Shown here in pieces: positions 1 to 8,065 of a stretch of DNA of 64,000 nucleotides. The DNA is taken from positions 358,501 to 422,500 of the forward strand of contig CP073344.1 in NCBI GenBank assembly GCA_024397875.1. Reading direction: 5' to 3'. The stretch's first letter is position 1, and the number at the start of each line of letters is the position of its first letter. The translations under genes were made by a program, and so were the position numbers. The notes beneath the pieces were generated by a model. It worked only from the letters and a program-made list of their open reading frames with translations. It was not told where the DNA came from and did no database searches. Source of the stretch: Amphritea atlantica (lineage in GTDB: Bacteria; Pseudomonadota; Gammaproteobacteria; Pseudomonadales; Balneatricaceae).

Positions 1-2
1 AT

Positions 3-308
3 ATCCAGATTGAAGATGAAAAACTGGTTATAAAATATGGTCGTTTTGAAGTCTTTAACTACTACTGGAATATGGTATTCAGCGCAGTACTCGCTGTCTT
101 TTGTGTTGTTGCTATTGTCCTAGTCGTTGCTGCATGGGGAATGGACAAAGAAGGAACGTTACTTTTGGCCATCGAAGCTCCAGTTATGCTACTACTGGCT
201 ATCCACTCGGTCTGGAAAGCCAGTAATTTCTATATAGCCAGTAAGATAATAAAACCCGCTTTTGAACGATTCGAAAATGAAGCAGTAAAACCGGCTAAAG
301 TCGGTTGA
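3..308 (+). CDS. membrane protein, 5'-truncated by window edge
   Basis: The reading frame is open from base 3, so this is the C-terminal part of a longer gene and the internal ATG at 72 need not be its start. About 100 residues are visible. A charged stretch (IEDEKLVIKYGRFEVF) is followed by two hydrophobic segments of about 20 residues each, separated by a short DKEG turn, and then a charged cytosolic-looking tail. This looks like a small two-helix integral membrane protein. I do not recognise the family. It is AT-rich compared with valS and the genes beyond. Confidence 0.55.
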   Translation: MQIEDEKLVIKYGRFEVFNYYWNMVFSAVLAVFCVVAIVLVVAAWGMDKEGTLLLAIEAPVMLLLAIHSVWKASNFYIASKIIKPAFERFENEAVKPAKVG

Positions 309-405
309 TAGTCTAATGAATACTGCATGTGTTGCTCATGTAGGTTGTAGGCATTCTTCAGTCCCTAATTGGCTAAAAAAATGATGTAGATAGGCGCTTG
401 CGGAA

Positions 406-1008
406 ATGAAATTTTTTGTTACTTTTTGTTTGATGTTTTTTTCTATCCATGTAGAGGCCAGTCGCTGTGATAACTATATAAAAAGAGCTTCAGATGATAA
501 AGCTTTTGCAGTTACTCTTTACTTTGCTGGTATATGTCTTAAGAAAGTGGATAACATGAAAGCTAATATATTCTTTTTAAAATCCTATGAAAAGGGCAAT
601 GAGGATGCCGGAAGAGAGCTTGTTATGAGTTATTTAACTAATGACAATGAGAAAAAATGGGTTGAAGCAAAACACATTATAAAGACTATAGATCCAGATG
701 ATAGGGTAGGCTACTTTTGGGAGGCGTTCTCTATAATGATGACAGCAAATAACTCAAAAGACCTGGAAGAAAGCATAGTATTCTATAAAAAATCATTTGA
801 AAGAGGTTTCAAATATTCCTCCTTTTTTATAATGACTTATTATTGCCAAATAGAAGACAAAGAAGGCTGTAATAAGTGGAAGCATGAGCTTGAGTTGGCA
901 ACAAGAGTCGATGGCAATTCACCGGAGAGTGTAATCTCGAAAATGAAACTATCTAATCCTCTTTATATTCGAGGGGAAGATAAGATAACTTCAATTTTAA
1001 TGCGATAG
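406..1008 (+). CDS. secreted Sel1/TPR-like hypothetical protein
   Basis: A 200-residue protein with a clear N-terminal signal peptide (MKFFVTFCLMFFSIHVEA, likely cleaved after A18), so it is probably exported. The rest is helical with alternating aromatic and acidic residues and blocks such as ANIFFLKSYEKGNEDAG and EESIVFYKKSFERGFKYSS, which resemble Sel1/TPR helix pairs. Five cysteines may form disulfides. Codon use is strongly AT-biased (many AAA, ATA, TTT), unlike the GC-richer neighbours, which suggests recent acquisition or weak selection. Function is not recognised. Confidence 0.6.
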   Translation: MKFFVTFCLMFFSIHVEASRCDNYIKRASDDKAFAVTLYFAGICLKKVDNMKANIFFLKSYEKGNEDAGRELVMSYLTNDNEKKWVEAKHIIKTIDPDDRVGYFWEAFSIMMTANNSKDLEESIVFYKKSFERGFKYSSFFIMTYYCQIEDKEGCNKWKHELELATRVDGNSPESVISKMKLSNPLYIRGEDKITSILMR

Positions 1009-1137
1009 TGCAGAGTCATATTTGCTTTTCGAGATCAAGGTTGCAGAGTTATTATCCAAAGGATAAACAAGACTGATTCATTATTCGTATGAATCCAGCT
1101 TGTTCCTGTCATTCTCGGTGCTCTCTGTGTTCTTAGC

Positions 1138-1255
1138 ATGCCTTTGGGTACTGCGGTAAAACTTAAAAGTTATCACCACAGAGATCACTGAGTTCACAGA
1201 GAAGAAACTTTGCTTGAATCGTTTGAGCAATTACTGTTAGGTACCCAAAGGGCAT
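1138..1255. repeat. inverted repeat, possibly a decayed MITE
   Basis: ATGCCTTTGGGTAC at 1138-1151 is mirrored by GTACCCAAAGGGCAT at 1241-1255 with a single one-base gap. A second inverted pair, TCGGTGCTCTCTGTG at 1115-1129 and CACAGAGATCACTGA at 1177-1191, straddles the left arm. No open reading frame lies between the arms. Confidence 0.5.
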
Positions 1256-1257
1256 TC

Positions 1258-1284
1258 AATCGCTGTGAGGGCACAGCTCCTACA
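1258..1284 (-). repeat. single REP hairpin, GTAGGAGC-headed
   Basis: On the minus strand this reads TGTAGGAGC followed by a stem CTGTG / CACAG and ends in GCGATT. It shares head and tail with the REP copies near 5.2-5.6 kb and 10.3-11.5 kb but has a different stem. Confidence 0.6.
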
Positions 1285-1315
1285 GTTTTGATACCTATTG
1301 CCGTTGCCCATAACG

Positions 1316-1346
1316 AAAAAAGCCCAGCATCACTGCCGGGCTTTTT
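1316..1346. terminator. bidirectional intrinsic terminator
   Basis: AAAAAAGCCC and GGGCTTTTT flank an 11-base interior with a GC/GC inner pair, giving a hairpin with an A-run on one side and a T-run on the other. It can end valS transcription from the right and the 406-1008 transcript from the left. Confidence 0.75.
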
Positions 1347-1356
1347 GATTTTTCTA

Positions 1357-1411
1357 GCTACTAGCAAGCGGCGGAGCCACGTCTAGCGAGGAGCGAAGCG
1401 ACGTTCTAGCC
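1357..1411. repeat. CTAG-bounded hairpin pair downstream of valS
   Basis: Three CTAG borders delimit two hairpins. The first has arms GCGGC/GCCAC around GGA, with one mismatch. The second is more degenerate (GGAGC-GAA-GCGAC). It lies within a few bases of the valS stop codon. Confidence 0.65.
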
Positions 1412-1418
1412 ACTGTTG

Positions 1419-4280
1419 CTAAAGCGCCTCTATCTTCGAGTACTGCTCACTCAATTGCCCCAGCGATGCCCGGAACTCTTCAAGCTTAGCGCGCTCTTTA
1501 GCAACAACCGCCTCCGGCGCATTAGCCACAAATTTGTCGTTGCTCAGTTTGCCTGCCAGACGTCCGGCTTCTTTCTCCAGCTTGTCCATCTCTTTCTTCA
1601 GACGGGCCAGTTCAGCGTCTTTGTCGATCAGGCCGGCCATCGGCACCAGTACCTGCATATCGCCAACCAGCTGTACCGCGGACATTGGCTCTTCATCGCC
1701 CGGATTGAGCCAGGTGACGGAAGCCAGCGAGGCGAGTTTGGCGAGGAATGCCTGGTTGGCTTCGAGACGGGTTTTATCGTCGGCGCTGCCGTTTTTGATC
1801 AGGATATCCAGCCCTTTGGCGGGTGAGATGCCCATCTCGCCACGGATGTTACGTACTCCGGTGATGACACCCTTGAGCCAGTTAATATCGGCTTCGGCGG
1901 CGGCATCATGGCGGGTTTCATTGGCAACAGGGTAGGGTTGCAGCATGATGGTCTCACCCTCGACACCGGCGAGGTCTTTAATGGACTGCCAGATCTCTTC
2001 GGTGATGTAGGGCATGATCGGGTGGGTCAGACGAAGAATCACTTCCAGCACCCGTACCAGAGTGCGGCGGGTGCCGCGCTTGGCGGCGGCAGAAGCGTTC
2101 TCGTCCCACAATACCGGTTTGGACAGCTCCAGATACCAGCCGCAGTACTCGTTCCAGATGAAGTCATACAGGGCCTGAGAGGCGAGGTCGAAACGGTATT
2201 CGTCCAGATGCTTAGTGACCTGCGCTTCAACTTTCTGCAGCTCGCTGGCGATCCAGCGGTCGGCCAGAGACAGTTCAATTTCGCTCTCTGCTGAGAGCTG
2301 ACCGCAGTCTTCGCCCTCGGTGTTCATCTGCACATAACGGGCAGCGTTCCAGAGTTTGTTACAGAAGTTGCGGTAACCCTCCAGACGCTTCACATCCCAG
2401 TTGATGTCACGGCCGGTGGAGGCCAGTGCCGCCAGGGTGAAACGCATTGCGTCGGTACCGTGTGAGGCAATCCCTTCCGGGAACTGCTTTTCGGTCCGCT
2501 TGGCTATTTTCTCGGCCAGTTGCGGCTGCATCATGTTGCCGGTACGTTTTTCCAGCAGATCCGGCAGGCTGATACCGTCGATCATATCCAGCGGATCGAG
2601 CACGTTACCCTTGGACTTGGACATCTTGTCGCCGTTCTCGTCACGGATCAGACCGGTGACATAAACGGTTTTGAATGGTACCTGTGGTTTGCCCTCATCA
2701 TCTTTGATCAGGTGCATAGTCATCATCATCATCCGGGCAACCCAGAAGAAGATGATATCGAAACCGGTCACCAGCACGTCGGTGGGGTGGAACGTCTGCA
2801 GGCGTTCGGTGTTTTCCGGCCAGCCCAGGGTGCCGAAGGTCCACAGGCCAGAGCTGAACCAGGTGTCCAGTACGTCATCGTCCTGACGCAGCTCGGTTTG
2901 CAGGTCCAGACCGTATTTTTCCCGGGCGGCATCGGCATCTTTGGCCACGTAAACGTTGCCTTCATTGTCGTAGAACGCCGGAATCCGGTGGCCCCACCAC
3001 AGCTGACGGGAGATACACCAGTCCTGAATGTCACGCATCCAGGCGAAGAACATGTTTTCGTACTGCTTAGGCACGAACTTGATATCGCCGTTCTCAACCG
3101 CTTCAATGGCGGGGCCAGAGAGGGTCTTGGCATCGGCAAACCACTGATCGGTCAGCATCGGCTCGATGACCACGCCGCCCCGGTCACCGTAGGGGATGGT
3201 CATGGCGTTTTCTTCGATCTTCACCAATAGACCGGCGGCTTCCATATCGGCGACGATCTCACGGCGGGCGGCGAAGCGCTCCATGCCGTGATATTTTTCC
3301 GGCAGGGTCTTGTCGATCGTGTGGTTTTCGCTGCCATCGGTGTTGAAGGTCTCTGCCGCGTCACGGATATCACCGTTGAGGGTGAGGATGTTGATCATCG
3401 GCAGGTTGCAGCGTTTGCCGACTTCATTATCGTTGAAGTCGTGGGCCGGGGTGATTTTCACACAGCCGGTCCCTTTTTCCATATCGGCATGTTCATCGCC
3501 GACAATGGGAATGCGACGGTTAACCAGCGGCAGGATAATCTCCTTGCCGATCAGGTCTTTATAACGCTCATCGTCCGGGTTAACCGCCACGCCGGTATCA
3601 CCCAGCATGGTTTCCGGACGGGTGGTACCGACCACCAGATAGTCTTCACCGGCGGCGGTTTTAACACCGTCGGCCAGCGGATAGCGCAGATACCACATCT
3701 TGCCTTTGACTTCGCGGTTTTCCACTTCCAGATCGGAGATCGCCGTGTGCAGCTTAGGGTCCCAGTTGACCAGACGCTTGCCGCGGTAGATCAGGCCTTC
3801 GTCATACAGACGGATAAACACTTCCTGCACGGCGTTGTAAAAACCGGAGTCCATGGTGAAACGTTCCGTCGGCCAGTCAACCGAGTCGCCCAGGCGGCGC
3901 ATCTGGTTGGTGATCATGCCACCGGATTCGCCTTTCCACTCCCAGATCTTTTCGATAAAGGCATCGCGGCCGAGATCGTGACGGGTTTTCTGCTCTTCGG
4001 CGGCCAGCTTGCGCTCGACCACCATCTGCGTGGCGATACCAGCATGGTCGGTACCGACCTGCCACAGGGTGTTCTTACCCTTCATCCGCTGATAGCGGAT
4101 CAGAGCATCCATGATGGTGTGCTGGAAAGCATGACCCATATGCAGGCTGCCGGTGACGTTCGGCGGCGGGATCATAATGCTGTAGGCATCGCCTTCACCG
4201 GAGGGGGCAAAGTAACCTTTCTCTTCCCAGGTTTTGTACCAGGATTTCTCGATCTCGTGCGGCTGGTAAGTGGTATCCAT
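1419..4280 (-). CDS. valS: valyl-tRNA synthetase
   Basis: Class I synthetase that charges tRNA-Val with valine and edits misactivated threonine. At 953 residues it is full length. The HIGH-type signature is [13 protein letters not shown] (HMGH at 47-50) and the KMSKS loop is in [14 protein letters not shown]. An editing (CP1) insertion lies between them, and the C-terminus is a Lys/Glu-rich coiled coil ([22 protein letters not shown]) that contacts tRNA in this family. The gene stands alone on the minus strand. holC and pepA, its usual upstream partners in related genomes, lie a little further on and are separated by the four-helix-bundle gene and repeat blocks. Confidence 0.98.
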   Translation of the reverse strand: MDTTYQPHEIEKSWYKTWEEKGYFAPSGEGDAYSIMIPPPNVTGSLHMGHAFQHTIMDALIRYQRMKGKNTLWQVGTDHAGIATQMVVERKLAAEEQKTRHDLGRDAFIEKIWEWKGESGGMITNQMRRLGDSVDWPTERFTMDSGFYNAVQEVFIRLYDEGLIYRGKRLVNWDPKLHTAISDLEVENREVKGKMWYLRYPLADGVKTAAGEDYLVVGTTRPETMLGDTGVAVNPDDERYKDLIGKEIILPLVNRRIPIVGDEHADMEKGTGCVKITPAHDFNDNEVGKRCNLPMINILTLNGDIRDAAETFNTDGSENHTIDKTLPEKYHGMERFAARREIVADMEAAGLLVKIEENAMTIPYGDRGGVVIEPMLTDQWFADAKTLSGPAIEAVENGDIKFVPKQYENMFFAWMRDIQDWCISRQLWWGHRIPAFYDNEGNVYVAKDADAAREKYGLDLQTELRQDDDVLDTWFSSGLWTFGTLGWPENTERLQTFHPTDVLVTGFDIIFFWVARMMMMTMHLIKDDEGKPQVPFKTVYVTGLIRDENGDKMSKSKGNVLDPLDMIDGISLPDLLEKRTGNMMQPQLAEKIAKRTEKQFPEGIASHGTDAMRFTLAALASTGRDINWDVKRLEGYRNFCNKLWNAARYVQMNTEGEDCGQLSAESEIELSLADRWIASELQKVEAQVTKHLDEYRFDLASQALYDFIWNEYCGWYLELSKPVLWDENASAAAKRGTRRTLVRVLEVILRLTHPIMPYITEEIWQSIKDLAGVEGETIMLQPYPVANETRHDAAAEADINWLKGVITGVRNIRGEMGISPAKGLDILIKNGSADDKTRLEANQAFLAKLASLASVTWLNPGDEEPMSAVQLVGDMQVLVPMAGLIDKDAELARLKKEMDKLEKEAGRLAGKLSNDKFVANAPEAVVAKERAKLEEFRASLGQLSEQYSKIEAL

Positions 4281-4330
4281 TAAATGACCGTGCTCTCAAG
4301 GCTTGAATTAGTGCAAAAAAATAGTCGGAT

Positions 4331-4336
4331 ATTATA
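4331..4336 (-). promoter_or_regulatory. possible valS -10 element
   Basis: On the minus strand a perfect TATAAT lies about 50 bases upstream of the valS ATG. No good -35 is visible, and the expected -35 position falls inside the adjoining CTAG hairpin (4357-4384), so the repeat may have replaced or disrupted it. Confidence 0.3.
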
Positions 4337-4356
4337 GCGCCGGGGGGCTTAAGTAG

Positions 4357-4525
4357 CTAGAACGGAAACTTCGTTTCCTGCTAGGAGTTAGACGTGACTG
4401 CGTCGCTTGCTAGGAAAAGCTAAGATCAAGAGAAGAATATTGATTCTAGCGGACTAAAATGCTTTTTCTAGCTCCTGGCAAGCGACGAAGGAGCGTCTAG
4501 CAAGTCACGCAGTGACGTCTAGCCA
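4357..4525. repeat. two opposed CTAG hairpin blocks
   Basis: The left block (4357-4410) has a hairpin with arms GGAAAC/GTTTCC and loop TTC, then one with arms GTGAC/GTCGC and loop TGC. In the second, the T-G pair is a wobble intermediate between two perfect versions seen elsewhere. The right block (4467-4525) is the reverse orientation, including GTCAC-GCA-GTGAC. About 55 bases separate the two, so the whole is a large inverted structure. Confidence 0.75.
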
Positions 4526-4617
4526 CTTTCCCCTTCGAAGTGATGAATTACTAATTATCGCCTAGGGGCTGGTTGAACTACACTTTCATGGCTAAATGAC
4601 AGACAAAAGGAATTGTT

Positions 4618-4959
4618 ATGAGTTATGAAGATCTGGACGTATGGAAGCGTGCCTGCCGTTTGAGTTGTGAAATTTATACTGTGCTGAGTCGCTGCCGGGA
4701 TTTTGGTTTCAGGGATCAGATCACCCGCAGTGGTTTGTCTATTCCGAGTAATATAGCCGAGGGGTTTGAGCGCGGTTCAGTAAAGGAAAAGCGCCAGTTT
4801 CTTTATTATGCCAAGGGTTCGCTGGCTGAGCTGAAAACACAGGTGTTTATCGGTCAGCGAATAGGCTATATCCACACGCAGACAGGCAGTGACTGGCGTC
4901 AGGAGCTGGATGAGATTCAAAAGATGCTGGCGGCACTGATTCAATCAACGGAGCCCTGA
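4618..4959 (+). CDS. four-helix-bundle protein (S23 / Avd-like family)
   Basis: A 113-residue protein with the family signature at its start (SYEDLDVWKRACRLSCEIY), then FRDQITRSGLSIPSNIAEGFERGS and FLYYAKGSLAELKTQ. These mark the four-helix-bundle family first found in 23S rRNA intervening sequences and related to Avd of diversity-generating retroelements. Members form small helical oligomers and several bind nucleic acid. Here the gene is free-standing, with an AAGGAA ribosome-binding site 7 bases before the ATG, and it lies between two blocks of CTAG hairpins. No reverse transcriptase or template repeat is nearby, so a DGR is not supported. Its role is unknown. Confidence 0.85.
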   Translation: MSYEDLDVWKRACRLSCEIYTVLSRCRDFGFRDQITRSGLSIPSNIAEGFERGSVKEKRQFLYYAKGSLAELKTQVFIGQRIGYIHTQTGSDWRQELDEIQKMLAALIQSTEP

Positions 4960-4971
4960 GCGCTGTTGCTT

Positions 4972-5806
4972 TTTCTAACGACTAGCAAGTCGTTATGACG
5001 CGCAGAAGCTAGACGTGCTTCGCACTTGCTAGTGGCTAGACGCGACTGCGTCGCTTGCTAGGAAAAGCGAAGATTAAAAACGTCTGATGGTTTGGCCTAG
5101 TGTGGGTTTTATCTTTTTCTAACGATTAGCAGGAAACGAAGTTTCCGTTCTAGCTGCTCTCGCGTTTTTTGCGGGCACCTAGCCAGCGACGAAGCCGCGT
5201 CTGGCAAGTCACGAAGCGACGTCTAGCTACTGTTTTTTAATCGCTGCAGGATGCAGCTCCTACATACTAGGTTTAAAACCGCAGTGAGCGTTCTTTTTTC
5301 TAGCGACTAGCAAGCGACGCAGGCGCGTCTGGTAAGCTGCGAAGCGACGTCTAGCCACGACTTTTTAATCGCTGCAGGATGCAGCTCCTACATACTAGGT
5401 TTAAAACCACAGTGAGTGTTCTTGCTTTTTCTAGCGACTAGCAAGCGACGCAGGCGCGTCTAACAAGTTGCGAAGTGACGTCTAGCTACTGTTTTTTAAT
5501 CGCTGCAAGATGCAGCTCCTACATATAGATTCAAATCCGTAGAGTGCTGTTGCTTTTTCTAGCGACTAGCAAGCGACGCAGGCGCGTCTAACAAGTTGCG
5601 AAGCGACGTCTAGCTACTGTTTTTTAATCGCTGCAAGATGCAGCTCCTACATACTAGGTTTAAAACCGCAGTGAGTGTTCTTGCTTTTTCTAGCGACTAG
5701 CAGGAAACAACGTTTCCGTTCTAGCCACTCTCGCGTTTTTTGCGAGCACCTAGCAAGCGACGCAGGCGCGTCTAACAAGTCACGCAGTGACGTCTAGCTA
5801 CTGCTC
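4972..5806. repeat. composite array of CTAG hairpins and REP hairpins
   Basis: This 0.83 kb gap between convergent genes contains no plausible gene. Units beginning CTAGCGACTAG recur at 5300, 5431, 5559 and 5690 (periods 131, 128, 131), with a diverged unit at 5119. Each of the first three regular units carries two CTAG-bounded hairpins, a T-run, a REP hairpin (arms GCTGCA/TGCAGC) and a spacer TTTAAAACC. The left end holds hairpins with arms GTGC/GCAC (5009-5032) and GCGAC/GTCGC (5036-5061). Two GGAAAC/GTTTCC-type hairpins lie at about 5127-5152 and 5698-5722. Orientation is opposite to the array at 10.2-11.6 kb. Confidence 0.85.
5239..5652 (-). repeat. four REP hairpins spaced through the array
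   Basis: Copies at 5239-5265, 5367-5392, 5498-5523 and 5626-5652 read on the minus strand as TGTAGGAGCTGCAT, a short loop, then GCAGCGATT. The first two have TCC in the loop region and the last two TCT, which costs one pair. They share the GTAGGAGC head with the other REP copies of the window. Confidence 0.75.
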
Positions 5807-6228
5807 TTACGCATATCATGCATTTTCGGGGTAATGCCGTGTGCTTTGTAGAGTGCGTAGTTTTTGCGGGTGGCAGCGAGGATATCCGCTTGCTGGATAA
5901 CGATTTCGAGGATGCGGTCGAACTTCAGGGTTTCCTCTGAAGCGTCCAGTGCCAGGTTGATATAGACATCCCGGTGGGTGGGAAGCTGATCGCCCCAGCC
6001 AATCTGTACCGGTGCGTCGGGTTTGTTGTTGAGCAGGCCGTGGGGGATGAAGGCGTCGGCGCGATAATCCCACAACAGCTGATCCAGGCGTTCTGCCTCG
6101 CCGGCACTGGCGACGTGGATGTAGGCGTTGAGGCCATGCCCCAGCACTTTATCCGCCAGTCGGCAGAGGAAAGCGGTGCGGCTTTCCGGGTCTGCATCGG
6201 GTAGAACATAGAAATCAGCTTGGCTCAT
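5794..6228 (-). CDS. holC: DNA polymerase III chi subunit
   Basis: A 144-residue HolC protein, which joins the clamp-loader complex to SSB during replication. The N-terminus (ADFYVLPDADPESRTAFLCRLADKVLGHG) and the central WDYRADAFIPHGLL stretch are typical. It lies downstream of pepA on the same strand, the classic pepA-holC pair, separated by 156 bases. The last codons and stop (AGC AGT AGC TAG) fall inside the repeat consensus CAGTAGCTAGACG. The terminal Ser-Ser and the stop codon were therefore most likely donated by a CTAG element, and the ancestral C-terminus may have differed. Confidence 0.93.
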   Translation of the reverse strand: MSQADFYVLPDADPESRTAFLCRLADKVLGHGLNAYIHVASAGEAERLDQLLWDYRADAFIPHGLLNNKPDAPVQIGWGDQLPTHRDVYINLALDASEETLKFDRILEIVIQQADILAATRKNYALYKAHGITPKMHDMRKSSS

Positions 6229-6266
6229 GTTTTTTAATTCCGGTCAGGGTCTGAATGCGCCAGCGC

Positions 6267-6337
6267 GGCGTTATATTTTTTCTTAAAATTCTCACTTACT
6301 ACATGTAAGCTGCGTTTTATCGAAAAAATATGCCTTG
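6267..6337. repeat. dispersed imperfect palindrome, copy A
   Basis: In the pepA-holC gap, GGCGTTA and TGCCTTG border a region with ACTTACTACATGTAAGC near its centre. A related element with the same borders and CTTACCTACA core lies at 17534-17603. It may act as a processing or attenuation site between pepA and holC. Confidence 0.45.
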
Positions 6338-6384
6338 CTCTGACACATTCATCTACCTGACTCAGTGCCCTGTGTGATTAGGAT

Positions 6385-7884
6385 TTACTCGTCGTCGGTC
6401 AGATCATCCACCTGCGCAATCAGGTGCTGGCACAGCAGTGGTACGCAGCGGCCGGTGGCCCCTTTGGACTTACCGTTACTGTTCCAGGCGACGCCGGCGA
6501 TATCCAGGTGTGCCCAGCGATACTTCTTGGTAAAGCGTGACAGGAAGCAAGCGGCAGTGATCGTGCCGCCAGCAGGCCCGCCGATATTGCCCATATCGGC
6601 AAAGTTGCTGTCCAGCAGTTCCTGGTATTCATCCCATAACGGCAGACGCCATGCCTTGTCGGCGGCGAATTCACCCGCCGCGAGCAGATCGTCGGCCAGT
6701 AGGTCATCGTTGGATAGCAGGCCGGTTGCATGGTTGCCCAGCGCGACGATGCAGGCACCGGTCAGGGTGGCGATATCCACCACGGTTTCCGGTTCGAAAC
6801 GCTCGGCATAGGTCAGCGCATCGCACAGTACCAGTCGGCCCTCGGCATCGGTATTCAGAATTTCTACCGTCTGGCCTGACATGGTGGTGACGATATCGCC
6901 TGGCTTGGAGGCATTGCCGGCAGGCATGTTCTCTGCGGCGGCGATAATGCCCACCACATTCAGATCCAGCCCCAACTGAGTGAGTGCTTCCATGGTGCCC
7001 ATAACGCTGGCGGCGCCACACATATCAAACTTCATTTCATCCATCTTGGCGCCGGGCTTCAGGCTGATGCCGCCGGTATCGAAGGTGATCCCTTTACCGA
7101 CCAGTACGTGAGGCTGCTGGTCAGGTTCGCCGCCTTTATATTCCATCACGATCAGTTTAGACGCCTCGGAGCTGCCTTTGCCAACCGATAGCAGGGAATG
7201 CATGCCCAGTTTTTCCATCTCATCTTCATTGAGAATGGTGGTGCTCAGATCTTCACACGCCTCAGCCAGCGCCAGCGCTTTTTCTGCCAGATAGGATGGG
7301 GTGCAGACATTGCCCGGCAGGTTGCCCAGTTCGCGGGCGGTATCAATACCGTTGGCGATAGCAGAACCGTCGCTAATGGAAAACTCACCCAGCTCGGCAT
7401 CATCCTGACTCAGCAGGAAGGCGATGCTTTCCAGGCTGACCGGATCCGCTTTTTTGCTCTTGGTTGCGTCATACTGGTACAGCTCTGCGCTGGCCCATTC
7501 GGTGTTGTGGCGCAGTTGACGGTAGAGATCTTTATCGGCGCTTTCCAGTGCATCCAGCGCGATGACTGCGGTTTTGCAGCGCACGGCTTTCAGGCTGTCC
7601 ATGATGCTCTTAATGATTTTCAGCTGATTGCGGTCGCTGCGCTCATCGGCTTTGCCCAGACCCACCAGTAACACCCGCTTGGCACTGATGCCCGGAATCT
7701 TGTGCAGCAGCAGGGTTTCACCCGCTTTTCCCTGAAGATCGCCAACCACTTCTTTGAGGTAGCCAGCCGATGCTTTATTGACCAGATCAGCAGAGGGGGC
7801 AAACTCGCCATCAGGGGCGACGCCGACGATCAGACAGTCAGTTTCCAGGGATTCTACTGAACCGGTAACGATTTCAAATTCCAT
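6385..7884 (-). CDS. pepA: leucyl aminopeptidase
   Basis: M17-family cytosolic aminopeptidase with two metal ions, which removes N-terminal residues from peptides. In several bacteria PepA also binds DNA in Xer recombination. The signature NTDAEGRL is at 344-351, and [11 protein letters not shown] and KFDMCGAA supply metal and active-site residues. The ATG at 7884 is preferred over the one 15 bases upstream because GGAG lies five bases before it and the protein then begins MEFEIVTG as in relatives, giving 499 residues. It is followed by holC and is divergent from lptF, the standard arrangement. Confidence 0.96.
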   Translation of the reverse strand: MEFEIVTGSVESLETDCLIVGVAPDGEFAPSADLVNKASAGYLKEVVGDLQGKAGETLLLHKIPGISAKRVLLVGLGKADERSDRNQLKIIKSIMDSLKAVRCKTAVIALDALESADKDLYRQLRHNTEWASAELYQYDATKSKKADPVSLESIAFLLSQDDAELGEFSISDGSAIANGIDTARELGNLPGNVCTPSYLAEKALALAEACEDLSTTILNEDEMEKLGMHSLLSVGKGSSEASKLIVMEYKGGEPDQQPHVLVGKGITFDTGGISLKPGAKMDEMKFDMCGAASVMGTMEALTQLGLDLNVVGIIAAAENMPAGNASKPGDIVTTMSGQTVEILNTDAEGRLVLCDALTYAERFEPETVVDIATLTGACIVALGNHATGLLSNDDLLADDLLAAGEFAADKAWRLPLWDEYQELLDSNFADMGNIGGPAGGTITAACFLSRFTKKYRWAHLDIAGVAWNSNGKSKGATGRCVPLLCQHLIAQVDDLTDDE

Positions 7885-7913
7885 GCTTTCTCCACACAAG
7901 ACATCGTGCTTGG

Positions 7914-7941
7914 TTTATAAGATAATGACGCTCCGGCACAA
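7914..7941 (-). promoter_or_regulatory. putative pepA promoter
   Basis: On the minus strand TTGTGC, a 16-base spacer and TATAAA lie about 30 bases upstream of the pepA start. The -35 match is partial. Confidence 0.35.
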
Positions 7942-8065
7942 CCTGTATCTGTTGGCCGGTTTTTTTTAATTGATACCCGGATTTTATCCTAATGCCGCAG
8001 AAACAAAACCCCGTTTTCGGTATCAGAGAGAATTCTTTACCTGCAATTACACAGGATATGGCAGT

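Larger units (their letters stand above)
1009..1418. other. intergenic region with stacked repeats and a terminator
   Basis: A non-coding stretch between the AT-rich gene and the 3' end of valS. It holds an imperfect inverted repeat (1138-1255), one REP-type hairpin (1258-1284), a bidirectional terminator (1316-1346) and a CTAG-bounded hairpin pair (1357-1411). No convincing small gene is seen. Confidence 0.7.
4281..4617. other. intergenic region between valS and the four-helix-bundle gene
   Basis: A divergent gap. Apart from the possible valS -10 and two CTAG repeat blocks in opposite orientation (4357-4410 and 4467-4525), it holds only AT-rich sequence and an AAGGAA ribosome-binding site for the gene starting at 4618. 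Confidence 0.6.

Noticed and set aside
3288..4283. 331-residue reading frame on the plus strand opposite valS
   Set aside because: It is antisense to a confidently identified gene, and its sequence has the composition of a shadow frame with no recognisable domain.
4618..4959. Diversity-generating retroelement based on the Avd-like protein
   Set aside because: No reverse transcriptase, template repeat or variable repeat is found in the window.
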